Below are positions 16,763 to 25,497 of a stretch of DNA of 64,000 bases, piece by piece. Source of the stretch: Streptomyces sp. CGMCC 4.7035 (GTDB taxonomy: Bacteria > Actinomycetota > Actinomycetes > Streptomycetales > Streptomycetaceae); the NCBI RefSeq assembly GCF_031583065.1, contig NZ_CP134053.1, forward strand, positions 248,001 to 312,000. Direction: 5' to 3'. Every line of letters begins with the position of its first letter. Position 1 is the stretch's first letter. A program made the translations under genes and the position numbers. The notes under the pieces were generated by a model. The model had not been told where the DNA came from, ran no database searches, and worked only from the letters and a program-made list of their open reading frames with translations.

Positions 16763-18784
16763 TCAGCCGTGCGGTGCCGTCCGGCCAGGAGCCGGGGCCT
16801 TGCCGCCCGGCTGACGCTGGGCGTGCTTGCTGTGGGCGTACAGGGCACCGTGGTTGTCCCTGACGTAGACCCGTTTGTCGTCGCCGAAGTTCTGCACCAC
16901 GTTCTGCTGGAGCCGCTGGAAGTCGTCCGAGTCGATCCCCTTGGACTCCAGGAAGTCGCCGATCGTGTTCAGTAGGTGCTGCTGGGTCGTGTTGAGGACC
17001 CGGCTCAGGTCCCGGCCGAGGAAGTAGTGCCCCTCGTCCTGGCTGCGGGCGAGTTCCCGGATGCTGTAGTGCGCCCCGTAGTCGAACAGATAGCCCCCGC
17101 TGATCGTGCGCCGCTGCCGGTGCCGCCGCGCCGCCCCCGCACGTGAGTCCGCGGCGCGCCGGGCGAGCGCCCCCGGCGCCCGCAGCAGCGTGGGCAGCGT
17201 CCGCGGCAGCGCGGTGGACAGTGCCCGTACGACCGCGCCGGGGCCCGTCCGGTAGGGCAGCCGGTCGACCGCGTAGTACTCCGGCCGCATCGGCAGCAGG
17301 GCGTACGCCGAGAACTCCAGGTACAGCGTCCCCTCGACCTGCACTGCGCGCAGGAACATCGTCAGCACCAACTGCCCGCTCCAGGCCGGAACTTCGATGC
17401 TCACGTACGAGCGTCTCGTGGACCCCAGCCCATCCGGCATGCCGCGGATGACGCCCGTCGGGATACGCGTGAGGGGCGGCCGCAGCCGGTCCGGCAGCAG
17501 TCGGCGGTCATGGGCGACCGAGGTGCCGTCCACGAAGAGACGCTCATCCACGCGCAGATTGGCCAGGCCGAGCCGCCGGGCGGCGGCGATGAGCACGTCG
17601 TACAACTCGTCGGTCCTGAACCGCTGCGGATCGCGCCGGCCGCCGTCCCTCCGGATCGAGCCCCGGCGGATGTCGACGGGTCTGTCCCACTCGGCCACTT
17701 GGTCCCCGCTGCCCGCGAAGGGCAGGTAGTCGGAGCAGACGACGAGGTTCCCGGCCGGCCGCTCGGCGACGACGGCGAGCCGCGCGCGGGCCCGGCCGCC
17801 GAGTGCCTGCGGTGCCCGGGCGGGCTCGTAGTGCCGCGCGGACAGCCTCCGCCGCAGGACGAGGTAGTCGCGCACCCAGAGGTCCACGGCGACGACCGGC
17901 CAGGCCATCCCGAGCAGTGCCACCGCCCCGACGGCGTAGGGCCGCCACCAGTCGCCCCCGAACCCGGCCTCCCTGATGGTCCCGAGGTGGTCCCGGACGC
18001 CCAGTCCGAGCACGGTCAGCAGGGTGACGAGCAGGGCGGCCAGAACGAGGTCGCGCGTCAGCCGCCGTCGGCGCGCCTCGAGGGCCCAGCGCGTCACGAC
18101 CCCGAGGTCCGCGCCGAAGACGGGCGCGAGGGCGCGGTAGGGCTCGTCGATCACCTGGCCCACCACCAGATCGGCGAACGCGGGGTCGAGCTGGGTGGCC
18201 GCGGCGAGGTGCCGGGTCGCCATGGTGCGCGCGTCGTCCTCGATGGGCGGGGGATCGGCGTGGTGCGGCGGAGGGTCCGGCAGGTCGCTGTCCGGACCGT
18301 GCCCGCGCCTCGCGCGGCGCCACCGGAAGTCGCGGACGTCGGTGACGGAGGAGTCGCCGACGGTGTACGACCGCCCGCTCCCCGAAGGAGAGGCGTGGGT
18401 GCCGGGCCAGGCGGTGGTGCGGTCGGGGTCTGTGGGCGAGGTCTGCTGCCCGGGCCGGGGCTGCGGCGCGTTGCCGCGGAACACCACCTGCACGGAACCG
18501 AACTGCAAACGGTCTCCCTCGGCGAGCCGGACGGGTCGGCCGGACTCGATCCGGCGGCCGTTGTGCAGGACGCCGTTGCGGGAGTCGAGGTCGTTGACCC
18601 AGACGCCGTCACTGCCGCGCCGCACCTCGGCATGGCGCTTGCTGACGTCGAGGGAGGAGAGCCGGATGTCCCCGAACCGTCCGACCACGTGCGCCGTGCC
18701 GCTCAACTCCCACTTCTGTCCCGCGAACCGAGACGGCACCACGACGACGAGATAGGGCGGCCCGCCCTCACTTCCGGCTCCCAC
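16763..18784 (-). CDS. FHA domain membrane protein
   Basis: About 673 aa. The N-terminal FHA domain (to about residue 105; FGDIRLSSLDVSKRHAEVRR, NDLDSRNGVLHNGRRI, LAEGDRLQFGSVQVVF) binds phosphothreonine peptides. A Pro-rich linker follows, then two transmembrane helices (about 254-272 and 288-310), a large soluble region with RTDELYDVLIAAARRLGLANL and VRGMPDGLGSTRRSYVSIE-type blocks, and a C-terminal GDDKRVYVRDNHGALYAHSK motif shared with the next gene. GTG at 18784 is chosen because GGGGG is about 10 nt upstream; a TTG at 18793 is also open. A phospho-dependent link to Ser/Thr kinases such as the one at 50784 is inference. Confidence 0.82.
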   Translation of the reverse strand: MGAGSEGGPPYLVVVVPSRFAGQKWELSGTAHVVGRFGDIRLSSLDVSKRHAEVRRGSDGVWVNDLDSRNGVLHNGRRIESGRPVRLAEGDRLQFGSVQVVFRGNAPQPRPGQQTSPTDPDRTTAWPGTHASPSGSGRSYTVGDSSVTDVRDFRWRRARRGHGPDSDLPDPPPHHADPPPIEDDARTMATRHLAAATQLDPAFADLVVGQVIDEPYRALAPVFGADLGVVTRWALEARRRRLTRDLVLAALLVTLLTVLGLGVRDHLGTIREAGFGGDWWRPYAVGAVALLGMAWPVVAVDLWVRDYLVLRRRLSARHYEPARAPQALGGRARARLAVVAERPAGNLVVCSDYLPFAGSGDQVAEWDRPVDIRRGSIRRDGGRRDPQRFRTDELYDVLIAAARRLGLANLRVDERLFVDGTSVAHDRRLLPDRLRPPLTRIPTGVIRGMPDGLGSTRRSYVSIEVPAWSGQLVLTMFLRAVQVEGTLYLEFSAYALLPMRPEYYAVDRLPYRTGPGAVVRALSTALPRTLPTLLRAPGALARRAADSRAGAARRHRQRRTISGGYLFDYGAHYSIRELARSQDEGHYFLGRDLSRVLNTTQQHLLNTIGDFLESKGIDSDDFQRLQQNVVQNFGDDKRVYVRDNHGALYAHSKHAQRQPGGKAPAPGRTAPHG

Positions 18785-19622
18785 GATCGCCAAGCCCCCG
18801 TTCCGCAGCCCCGTGCGGCCCGCCGTGGCATGCGCCGGGCGAGACCGTCATCACTCTGCGTGACAGTTCATGGTCGCTCGGTGTGGGATGGGCGGCAATC
18901 CGCAAAATTGGGGAGTGGTGCGGGGGGAGGGGGTGCGGTACGGGTGCTCAGCAAGGCGTAGGAGAGGGGCGCTGACGGGGAGGGGTGCCGTAGGAGAGGG
19001 GCGCCGATTCGGCCCGTACGACCGTTCCCGCATCCGTTCCCGCATTTGTCCCCCCATCCGTTCCCGCATCCGTTCCCGCCGGCAACTCCCCTGTCGCGCG
19101 GCCGCCGCACCCACGCCTTCACGCACGGCGCCCGCAACGCGACCCGCGCCTCGCGGAACCGTTGCTGCGCCTCCGACGTACGCGCCCCGGATGCGCGAAC
19201 CCCTGCTAGGCCCTGTCGTCAAACTCCCGCCTGCCCCGCGACGCCATGCACGCACTCTCGCCGCACCGAGCGCAGACCCAAGTACATCCAGTACGAGGGT
19301 CAGCGCCCGGCACGCCGAGAGCACGCACCTGACGCCGCAGGGCCCGCCCTCCGGGCGGACGACGGGAGTTTGACGACAGGACCTAGGCCGGTACGTCCCC
19401 GGCCGTCGGCAGCACGGCTGCGGGCACCCGCGCGGGGCGCCCGCCGGGGCGTACGGTGCCGGTAGAGGCGCCCCGGCGGCCGGGGCCGCGGATGGCGCCT
19501 CACCGAGCGTGACAACCGCGTGTCGGCGCACGTCACCCGCCTGATACCGTCCCCGCCAACGGCCGATTACCTTCCGGCCACCCGCGTACCGAATTCCCGT
19601 TTCGCCGCTGAGAGGTTGGAGC
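18785..19622. other. Long non-coding region with repeats and a MITE-like element
   Basis: No supportable gene in 838 bp. It holds a duplicated GTAGGAGAGGGGCG (18956 and 18990 area), an array of ATCCGTTCCCGC-like 12-bp units (about 19023-19080), and the palindromic element at 19209-19383. The promoters of the FHA gene and of the hydrolase at 19623 must also be here. Confidence 0.7.
19209..19383. mobile_element. MITE-like palindromic element with IS5-type ends
   Basis: Terminal inverted repeats GGCCCTGTCGTCAAACTCCC and GGGAGTTTGACGACAGGACC (one mismatch), flanked on both sides by TA (19207-19208, 19384-19385) as a putative target duplication. The interior is itself a long imperfect palindrome (GCACTCTCGCCGCACCGAGC against GTGCTCTCGGCGTGCCGGGC). 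It contains no transposase gene. The ends resemble those of IS5-family elements in Streptomyces, so it is probably a non-autonomous derivative moved in trans. Confidence 0.8.
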
Positions 19623-20573
19623 ATGCCGGACGACGACGCCCCCCGCGATGCCGCGGCGCGTGACGCCGCGGAAGAGGCGTCCGCCTTCTCGCACCCGCCG
19701 GTGGACCCCGACGCCACCGCCGCGTACGGCGACCACCCCGACCAGGTGATCGACTTCTACGCCCCGCGGGAGACGGAGCCGGGCGGATCGGCGGGCACCA
19801 CAGGTTCCGCTCCCCTCGTCGTCGTTCTGCACGGAGGCGCGTGGCGGGCGCCGTACGACCGTCGGCACATCACCCCGTTCGCGGACTTCCTGGCCCGCCG
19901 GGGCTTCGCCGTGGCCAACATCGAGTACCGCCGGGGCGCGCTCATCCCGGCCCAGGCCGACGGGGAGGCCGTGGACTCGGGAGTGGGCGCGGGCGGCGGT
20001 ACGGGGCCGGTCGCGGGCCGTTGGCCGGACACGTTCGACGATGTCGCGGCCGCGTTCGACGCGCTTCCGGCGCTCCTACGGGAGGCGCTGCCGCAGGCCG
20101 ATCCGCGCCGCACGGTGATCACCGGCCACTCGGCGGGGGGCCACCTCGCGCTGTGGGCCGCGGCCCGCCACGTCCTGCCGCCGGACGCCCCGTGGCGCAC
20201 GGACCGCCCGGCTCCACTGCGCGGCGTCGTGGCGCTCGCTCCGATCGCGGACTTCCACGTCGCCGGGAAGCTGGAGGTGTGCGGCGGCGCGGCGGCCCAG
20301 CTCCTGGGTGGGGAATCCCTGTTCGCGGAGCGCCGGCCCTACGCGGACCCGGCTCTCCTGCTGCCCACCGGCATCGCCACGACCCTCGTGCAGGGCCGTA
20401 CGGACGTCGTGGTCCCGCAGGCGGTCGCCGAGGCGTACGCGGAGGCGGCGGCGAAGGCGGGCGAGGTCGTCGGCCTCACGCTCCTCGAGGACGTCGGCCA
20501 CTTCCCGCTGATCGACCCGGCGGCGGACGCGTGCGCTGTGGTGGCGGAGGAGATCGCGCAGTTGGCGTGGTAG
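19623..20573 (+). CDS. Alpha/beta hydrolase, probable kynurenine formamidase
   Basis: A 316-aa HSL/AFMID-type hydrolase. It shows the oxyanion motif VLHGGAWRAPYDRRH, nucleophile GHSAGGHLALWAA, acid GRTDVVVP and catalytic His DVGHFPL. The HGG-x-W and GHSAG pattern is that of arylformamidases, and the gene lies 3.4 kb from kynA-kynU on the same strand, so hydrolysis of N-formylkynurenine is the best guess; this function is inferred. ATG at 19623 has GAGAGGTTGGAGC upstream. It could instead be a general esterase. Confidence 0.75.
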   Translation: MPDDDAPRDAAARDAAEEASAFSHPPVDPDATAAYGDHPDQVIDFYAPRETEPGGSAGTTGSAPLVVVLHGGAWRAPYDRRHITPFADFLARRGFAVANIEYRRGALIPAQADGEAVDSGVGAGGGTGPVAGRWPDTFDDVAAAFDALPALLREALPQADPRRTVITGHSAGGHLALWAAARHVLPPDAPWRTDRPAPLRGVVALAPIADFHVAGKLEVCGGAAAQLLGGESLFAERRPYADPALLLPTGIATTLVQGRTDVVVPQAVAEAYAEAAAKAGEVVGLTLLEDVGHFPLIDPAADACAVVAEEIAQLAW

Positions 20574-20776
20574 TCGCCAAGTCGGATGCGGCGAAGTGCG
20601 GTTGACCGCTTTTGCATGGATTCCCAGGGGTCTGCCACCGCTCCCCGGTCATACCCCTAATACCTGAGAGCTACCTCTGATGTGAGTCCCCTGGCGTGAC
20701 GCCGACGACGTGTCACGCTCCGTAACTTCCTTTCCGGAATGGGCCGATGGACGGGCCGACGGGAGGGAAGGGCGAC

Positions 20777-21874
20777 ATGGGATTCCGGGAGAGGCGACCC
20801 ACCGCGGTCGCGTACGAGGACGGGAGAGCGCCGGGAGGCCGCCGCACTGACGGCGGCTGTGGAGCTGAGGGCGCCGATCCGCTCGGTGCCGCCGAAGAGG
20901 CCGGGCGGAGCCCTCGTCCGCGACTCGGGCGACCGCGCCTCGGCCGCCTCTGCCGCACCCTGCTCGCCGTGCTGGTCATGGGTGCCGTCGTCGTTCCCCT
21001 CTCGGCTGCCGCGCGTCCCCGAATCCCGGCCCCGCCACCGGCTGCGCTCGCCCCCCTTTCGGTGGCCACGCTCACCGAGACGTACGCGGCGAACCGCGCC
21101 AACGCCGCCGAGGCGTCCCGGATGGCCGCGGCCCACGGCGCCCGGGACCGAGCGGCGGCGGACCGCGCCATGGCCTCCCCGAGCCGCGACTTCCTGGCCT
21201 TCGACGGGCGGGGCACGGGCCGCGCGACGGAGGTCTTCGGCGACCTGGCCACGGCGGAGCACATAGCGGTCCTGGTCCCGGGTTCCGACACGACACTGGA
21301 CACGTACGGCCGCTTTCGCGCGGGCGCCCTGGCCCTGCACCGCAGCACGGGCCCGCGCACCGCCGTCATCGCCTGGCTCGGCTACGACACGCCCCGCACG
21401 CTCGGCACCGGCGCGCTCACGACGACCCGGGCCGAGGAGGCCGCCCCACTGCTGGAGCGGTTCATACGCGAACTGCGAGGCGCGGTGGGCCTGTTGCCCG
21501 GCGTCTCCCTCCTCTGCCACTCCTACGGCACGGTGGTCTGCGCCCGCGCGGCCGCCGCCGTGGACGTCCAGGATGTCGTCCTGGTCGGCAGCCCGGGCAC
21601 GGGTGTGGACTCCGCGTCCGCCCTGCACACCCGCGCCCGCGTCTGGGCGGCCCGCGGCGCCGACGACTGGATCGCGGAGGTGCCTCACCTGCGCGCGGAC
21701 CTGTTCGGCACGACCGTCGGCTTCGGCACGGATCCGGTGTCCCCGGCCTATGGCGCCCGTGTCTTCGCCGCCGGCGGTGGCGGCCACAGCGACTACTTCA
21801 AGCCGGGCTCGGCCTCCCTGGCCAACCTGTCCCGGATCGTACTCGGAGCCACCTCGGAGGTGACCCGTGCGTGA
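20777..21874 (+). CDS. DUF1023 alpha/beta hydrolase, exported or membrane-anchored
   Basis: A 365-aa protein: an Arg-rich N-terminus, a hydrophobic signal/anchor (about residues 58-77, LLAVLVMGAVVVPLSAAARP), then the DUF1023 lipase-like domain with HIAVLVPGSDTTLDTYGRF, WLGYDTPRTL, nucleophile elbow LLCHSYGTVVCA and VGSPGTGVDSA; the catalytic His is likely in GGHSDYF. ATG at 20777 is preferred over 20747 because GGGAGGGAAGGG precedes it. Its last codons overlap the GTG start of the acyltransferase, so the two are coupled. The substrate is unknown. Confidence 0.82.
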   Translation: MGFRERRPTAVAYEDGRAPGGRRTDGGCGAEGADPLGAAEEAGRSPRPRLGRPRLGRLCRTLLAVLVMGAVVVPLSAAARPRIPAPPPAALAPLSVATLTETYAANRANAAEASRMAAAHGARDRAAADRAMASPSRDFLAFDGRGTGRATEVFGDLATAEHIAVLVPGSDTTLDTYGRFRAGALALHRSTGPRTAVIAWLGYDTPRTLGTGALTTTRAEEAAPLLERFIRELRGAVGLLPGVSLLCHSYGTVVCARAAAAVDVQDVVLVGSPGTGVDSASALHTRARVWAARGADDWIAEVPHLRADLFGTTVGFGTDPVSPAYGARVFAAGGGGHSDYFKPGSASLANLSRIVLGATSEVTRA

Positions 21875-23096
21875 CCGTAGCCTGTGGTACCGGAGCCTGT
21901 GGGGGCCGCCCCTGAACTCCATACGCACCGCGGCCCGGCGGATCGACGCCGCCACTCCCGTGGAGCGGGACCGCGCGACAGACGCCCTGCGGGCCTTCGC
22001 GATCCTCGGCGTCGTCCTGGGCCACTGGCTGGTGACCGCCCTGGTCGCCGACGGCGGCACCCTGCGCACCGCGAGCCCGCTGCACTTCATGCCGTGGCTG
22101 GCCCCGATCTCCTGGATGTTCCAGACGCTCGCCGTGTTCTTCCTGGTGGGCGGCCATGTGGCGACGAAGGGATATGCCTCGGCACGCGCGCGGGGCGTCA
22201 CTTACGGGCGGTGGCTACGCCTCCGCCTGACCCGTCTGTTCAAGCCCGTCGCGGCGGTCGTGACCCTGTGGGCGGTCGCGGCGGGCTGCCTGCTCGCGAC
22301 CGGCGCGGAGGCCGGCACGATCCACACCCTGGTGAAGCTGGCCCTGTCGCCCCTGTGGTTCCTGCTGGTCTTCGCCGCCCTGACGGCGGCGACCCCGCTG
22401 CTGACGCGGCTCAACCCGTTGTGGCCGCTGGCCGTCGTTCTCCATGTGGACCTCATCCGCTTCGGACTCGGCGGCCCGTCCTGGCTCGGCTGGATGAACC
22501 TGGCGGCGGGCTGGCTCGTGCCGTACACGCTGGGCGCGGCCTGGACGCGTGGTGAACTGGACGGCCGGCGCGCGGGCTGGGTGCTGCTGTCGGGCGGCGC
22601 GGTGGCGACGGCGGGGCTGGTGGCATGGGCGGGCTACCCGGCGTCGATGGTCGGCGTTCCGGGCGCCGCGGTCTCGAACCTCAACCCGCCGACCCTGGCC
22701 GCTGTCACCTTCGGCCTGGCCCAGTGCGGACTGGCACTGCTGCTGCGCGACCGGCTGCGCCGCGCGATGCGCCGTCCCCTGGCCTGGGCGGCGGTGGCAC
22801 TGGTGAACCTCTCCGCGATGACGATCTTCCTCTGGCATCAGACGGCCCTGATGGCGACCACCGCGACAGGCCTCCTCGCGGGCCGCCTGCCGGGCCTGCA
22901 CACCGCTCCGGACGACCTGACCTGGGTGGTCGCCCGTCTGGCCTGGCTCCCCGTGTTCGTCTTGTCCCTCGCCGTGTGCTGGTCCGCCTTCCGCACCTAC
23001 GAACAGGGGACGCGCCGGGTCCGGGGCCGTCGTTCCCGGGTGGTCGTCGTCCACAGATCCGGCCGCGCAGAAGCGAAGGTGACCGACGGTGCTTAA
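21867..23096 (+). CDS. Acyltransferase family 3 integral membrane protein
   Basis: A 409-aa polytopic protein of the OafA/acyltransferase_3 group, with RATDALRAFAILGVVLGHWLV (the conserved R and H of the family), LAVFFLVGGHVATKGY and about ten transmembrane helices. Such proteins acylate extracytoplasmic sugars or peptides. The GTG start overlaps the preceding stop (GTGCGTGA) and its own stop overlaps the GTG of the histidine kinase (GTGCTTAA), placing it in the middle of a tightly coupled operon. The acceptor is not predictable. Confidence 0.82.
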   Translation: MRDRSLWYRSLWGPPLNSIRTAARRIDAATPVERDRATDALRAFAILGVVLGHWLVTALVADGGTLRTASPLHFMPWLAPISWMFQTLAVFFLVGGHVATKGYASARARGVTYGRWLRLRLTRLFKPVAAVVTLWAVAAGCLLATGAEAGTIHTLVKLALSPLWFLLVFAALTAATPLLTRLNPLWPLAVVLHVDLIRFGLGGPSWLGWMNLAAGWLVPYTLGAAWTRGELDGRRAGWVLLSGGAVATAGLVAWAGYPASMVGVPGAAVSNLNPPTLAAVTFGLAQCGLALLLRDRLRRAMRRPLAWAAVALVNLSAMTIFLWHQTALMATTATGLLAGRLPGLHTAPDDLTWVVARLAWLPVFVLSLAVCWSAFRTYEQGTRRVRGRRSRVVVVHRSGRAEAKVTDGA

Positions 23097-24651
23097 GGTT
23101 CATCGGATGGACGAGGCACGGCACAGGCCCCGGGGGAGCCGCGCGCCCGCACCCGAGAACGACACCGGGCCCGCGCCGGGCGGCAGTTCTCACCCCACGG
23201 ACGTCACCGGTCGTGCCCTGGCCGGGCTTCCACAACCGGGAGGGCGCCCGGTGGCCGGGCATGCGCCGCGTCTGTCGCGCTCCGTCGGCCCCGGTGTCTC
23301 GTGGGTCCTCCGCAGCCTCCGCACGTTGCTGCGGACCCTCCGGGACGACCTGTGGACGTTCGCCCCCGCGCCGCTTCCGCCGCTCTCGCGCCCGCGCCTG
23401 CTCCGCCGGGCGCCGCACGTCCTGGTCTGCGTGATGGCGTTCGCCCTGGCGTTCGGAGCCGGGTCCGAGCCGACAGACAGCTATGGAGTGACCTTCGGGC
23501 TCGGTGCGGCGATCGGGTGCGCGCAGGGCGGGGCCGTCGCCATCGCCCTGTGGCGTCCCCTGCCCGCCTGGTGGCTGTCGCTCACGGCGACGGTCGTGTC
23601 CGCCCAGGCCGCCCGGGTCGCCCCGGGCGGCGTCCTGCACGTGTCCCCCGAACCGCCGCTGTGGCCCTGGACGGGACCGGGCATCACGGCGTGCGCCGTC
23701 GTGCTGTTCCTGCTCGCCCTGCGGATGCCCGCCCGGGTCAGCGCCGGGGCACTGGCGCTGACCGCCCTGACGACGTATGTGCTCCAGGGCGTCGAGGGCG
23801 CTGTCTCGTACTCCCCGACCGGGCTGATGGCGGTGGTCGTCTTCACCGTCGTCCTCCTCGTCGGCACGGCGCTGCGCGGCCGCCGCGAAGCCCGTAACCA
23901 GCTCGTCGAACTGACCACCGTCACCGCCGAGGAACGGGCCCGCCGCACCCTCCTGGAGGAGCGCAACCGCATCGCCCGCGAACTGCACGACGTCGTCGCC
24001 CACCACATGTCGGTGATCTCCATCCAGGCCCAGGTCGCCCCGCACCTCGTGGAGAACCCCTCCGACGAGCTGAGGGAGAACCTGGACGGCATCCGCAAGA
24101 ACGCGCTGGAGGCCCTGACCGAACTGCGCCGCGTCCTGGGTGTCCTGCGCTCGGAGAACCCCGATGACCCCTACGGCATAGGGAGCGGCACCGGTGCCGC
24201 CCCGGACTCCCCGCAGCCCACCCTCGACCGGCTCGGCTCCCTGGTGGAGAACACCCGAGCGGCCGGTCTGGAGGTGCTGACGGAGATCACCGGCGAGGTG
24301 CGCCCCCTGCCGCCCGGCGTGGAGCTGTCGGCGTACCGGATCATCCAGGAGGCCCTCAGCAACGCGCTGCGGCACGCCCCGGGTTCCACCGTCCGCGTCG
24401 AACTCGGCTACTTCCCACGGGGCGTGCAGGTGCGGGTCATCAACTCCCGGCCCACACGCTCGGCCCCGCCCTCGCCGGGTGCGGGGCACGGCCTGCTCGG
24501 CATGCGGGAGCGCGCCGTGATGCTCGGTGGCACCCTCGTCACGTCCGAGACGTCGTGCGGTGGTTTCGCCGTAGCTTGCTTCCTGCCGAGCCCCGAAAAC
24601 TCCCGGCCCGGCGACGACCCCACCGGCCGGACAGGAGAAGAGGACCAATGA
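23089..24651 (+). CDS. Sensor histidine kinase (NarL/DesK type), pair 1
   Basis: A 520-aa HisKA_3 kinase. A ~100-residue basic and Pro-rich N-terminus precedes five transmembrane segments (about residues 105-262), then the dimerisation helix RRTLLEERNRIARELHDVVAHHMSVISIQAQ with phospho-acceptor His300, and a HATPase_c domain (IIQEALSNALRHAPGSTVRVEL, GHGLLGMRERAVMLGG). GTG at 23089 overlaps the acyltransferase stop. The stop overlaps the regulator start (ATGA). The signal is unknown. Confidence 0.92.
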   Translation: MLKVHRMDEARHRPRGSRAPAPENDTGPAPGGSSHPTDVTGRALAGLPQPGGRPVAGHAPRLSRSVGPGVSWVLRSLRTLLRTLRDDLWTFAPAPLPPLSRPRLLRRAPHVLVCVMAFALAFGAGSEPTDSYGVTFGLGAAIGCAQGGAVAIALWRPLPAWWLSLTATVVSAQAARVAPGGVLHVSPEPPLWPWTGPGITACAVVLFLLALRMPARVSAGALALTALTTYVLQGVEGAVSYSPTGLMAVVVFTVVLLVGTALRGRREARNQLVELTTVTAEERARRTLLEERNRIARELHDVVAHHMSVISIQAQVAPHLVENPSDELRENLDGIRKNALEALTELRRVLGVLRSENPDDPYGIGSGTGAAPDSPQPTLDRLGSLVENTRAAGLEVLTEITGEVRPLPPGVELSAYRIIQEALSNALRHAPGSTVRVELGYFPRGVQVRVINSRPTRSAPPSPGAGHGLLGMRERAVMLGGTLVTSETSCGGFAVACFLPSPENSRPGDDPTGRTGEEDQ

Positions 24652-25322
24652 CGAGCAGCACCATCCGCGTACTGATCGCCGACGACCAGATGATGGTCCG
24701 GCAGGGCTTCACGGTGCTGCTCAACGCCCAGCCCGACATCGAGGTCGTCGGTCAGGCCGTCGACGGGAAGGACGCGATCGCCAAGGTCGCCGAACTCGCC
24801 CCGGACGTCGTCCTGATGGACATCCGCATGCCCGAGCTGGGCGGCATCGAGGCGACCCGCCGCATCACCGAGGACACCCCGCACCCCAGGGTCCTGGTGC
24901 TCACCACCTTCGACCTCGACGAGTACGTGTACGACGCCCTGCGCGCCGGCGCCTCCGGCTTCCTGCTGAAGGACGCCTCCGCCGACCAGCTAGCCGAAGC
25001 CGTACGGGTGGTGGCGGCGGGCGACGCGCTCCTCGCGCCCGGGATCACCCGGCGTCTGATCGCCGAGTTCTCCCGTCTGGACAGCACCCCCCGGGCCCCG
25101 CTCAAGGTACGCGTCGGCGACCTCACCGAGCGCGAGACGGAGGTCCTCGCCCTCATCGCCCAGGGCCTGTCGAACGCGGAGATCGCCGAACGCCTCGTCG
25201 TGGCCGAGCAGACCGTGAAGACCCATGTGGGCCGCATCCTGGTGAAGCTGGGGCTGCGCGACCGCACCCAGGCGGCGGTGTTCGCCTACGAGTCGGGGCT
25301 GGTGCGGCCGTCGGGGTACTGA
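24648..25322 (+). CDS. LuxR-family response regulator, pair 1
   Basis: A 224-aa NarL-type regulator: receiver domain with acidic pair D12-D13 and phospho-acceptor D58 (VVLMDIRMPELGG), conserved T and K (TTFDLDEYVYDAL, LLKDASADQ), and a C-terminal LuxR HTH (LTERETEVLALIAQGLSNAEIAERLVVAEQTVKTHVGRIL). It is translationally coupled to the kinase. At DNA level its first 45 bases are almost identical to those of the second regulator at 26841, evidence of duplication or gene conversion. Confidence 0.95.
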   Translation: MTSSTIRVLIADDQMMVRQGFTVLLNAQPDIEVVGQAVDGKDAIAKVAELAPDVVLMDIRMPELGGIEATRRITEDTPHPRVLVLTTFDLDEYVYDALRAGASGFLLKDASADQLAEAVRVVAAGDALLAPGITRRLIAEFSRLDSTPRAPLKVRVGDLTERETEVLALIAQGLSNAEIAERLVVAEQTVKTHVGRILVKLGLRDRTQAAVFAYESGLVRPSGY

Positions 25323-25340
25323 GCGCGGGGCGTCCAGGTG

Positions 25341-25410
25341 CCGGAGGGAGCCGGAGGAAGTCGGAGGAGGACGGAGGGAGCCGGAGGAAGTCGGAGGAGG
25401 CCGGAGGGAG
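25341..25410. repeat. 30-bp tandem repeat x2.3
   Basis: Units at 25341-25370 and 25371-25400 and a partial at 25401-25410, built from 10-bp sub-units CCGGAGGGAG, CCGGAGGAAG and TCGGAGGAGG. It starts 18 bp after the response regulator stop. Confidence 0.9.
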
Positions 25411-25485
25411 TTCGTACCCGTAGTACCTGAGACGGACCCCGAAGGACCCCCCTCACTGGGGACGACCGCGACCCCCGCCTCCGCA

Positions 25486-25491
25486 TACCGT
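25486..25491 (+). promoter_or_regulatory. Putative -10 TACCGT for the second TCS (leaderless)
   Basis: TACCGT ends 6 nt before the GTG at 25498 and no ribosome binding site is visible, so a separate leaderless transcript for pair 2 is possible. Confidence 0.45.
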
Positions 25492-25497
25492 TTCAAC

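Noticed and set aside
18851..19717. 288-residue minus-strand frame in the non-coding region
   Set aside because: Runs through the MITE and repeats and overlaps the hydrolase start; composition is not protein-like.
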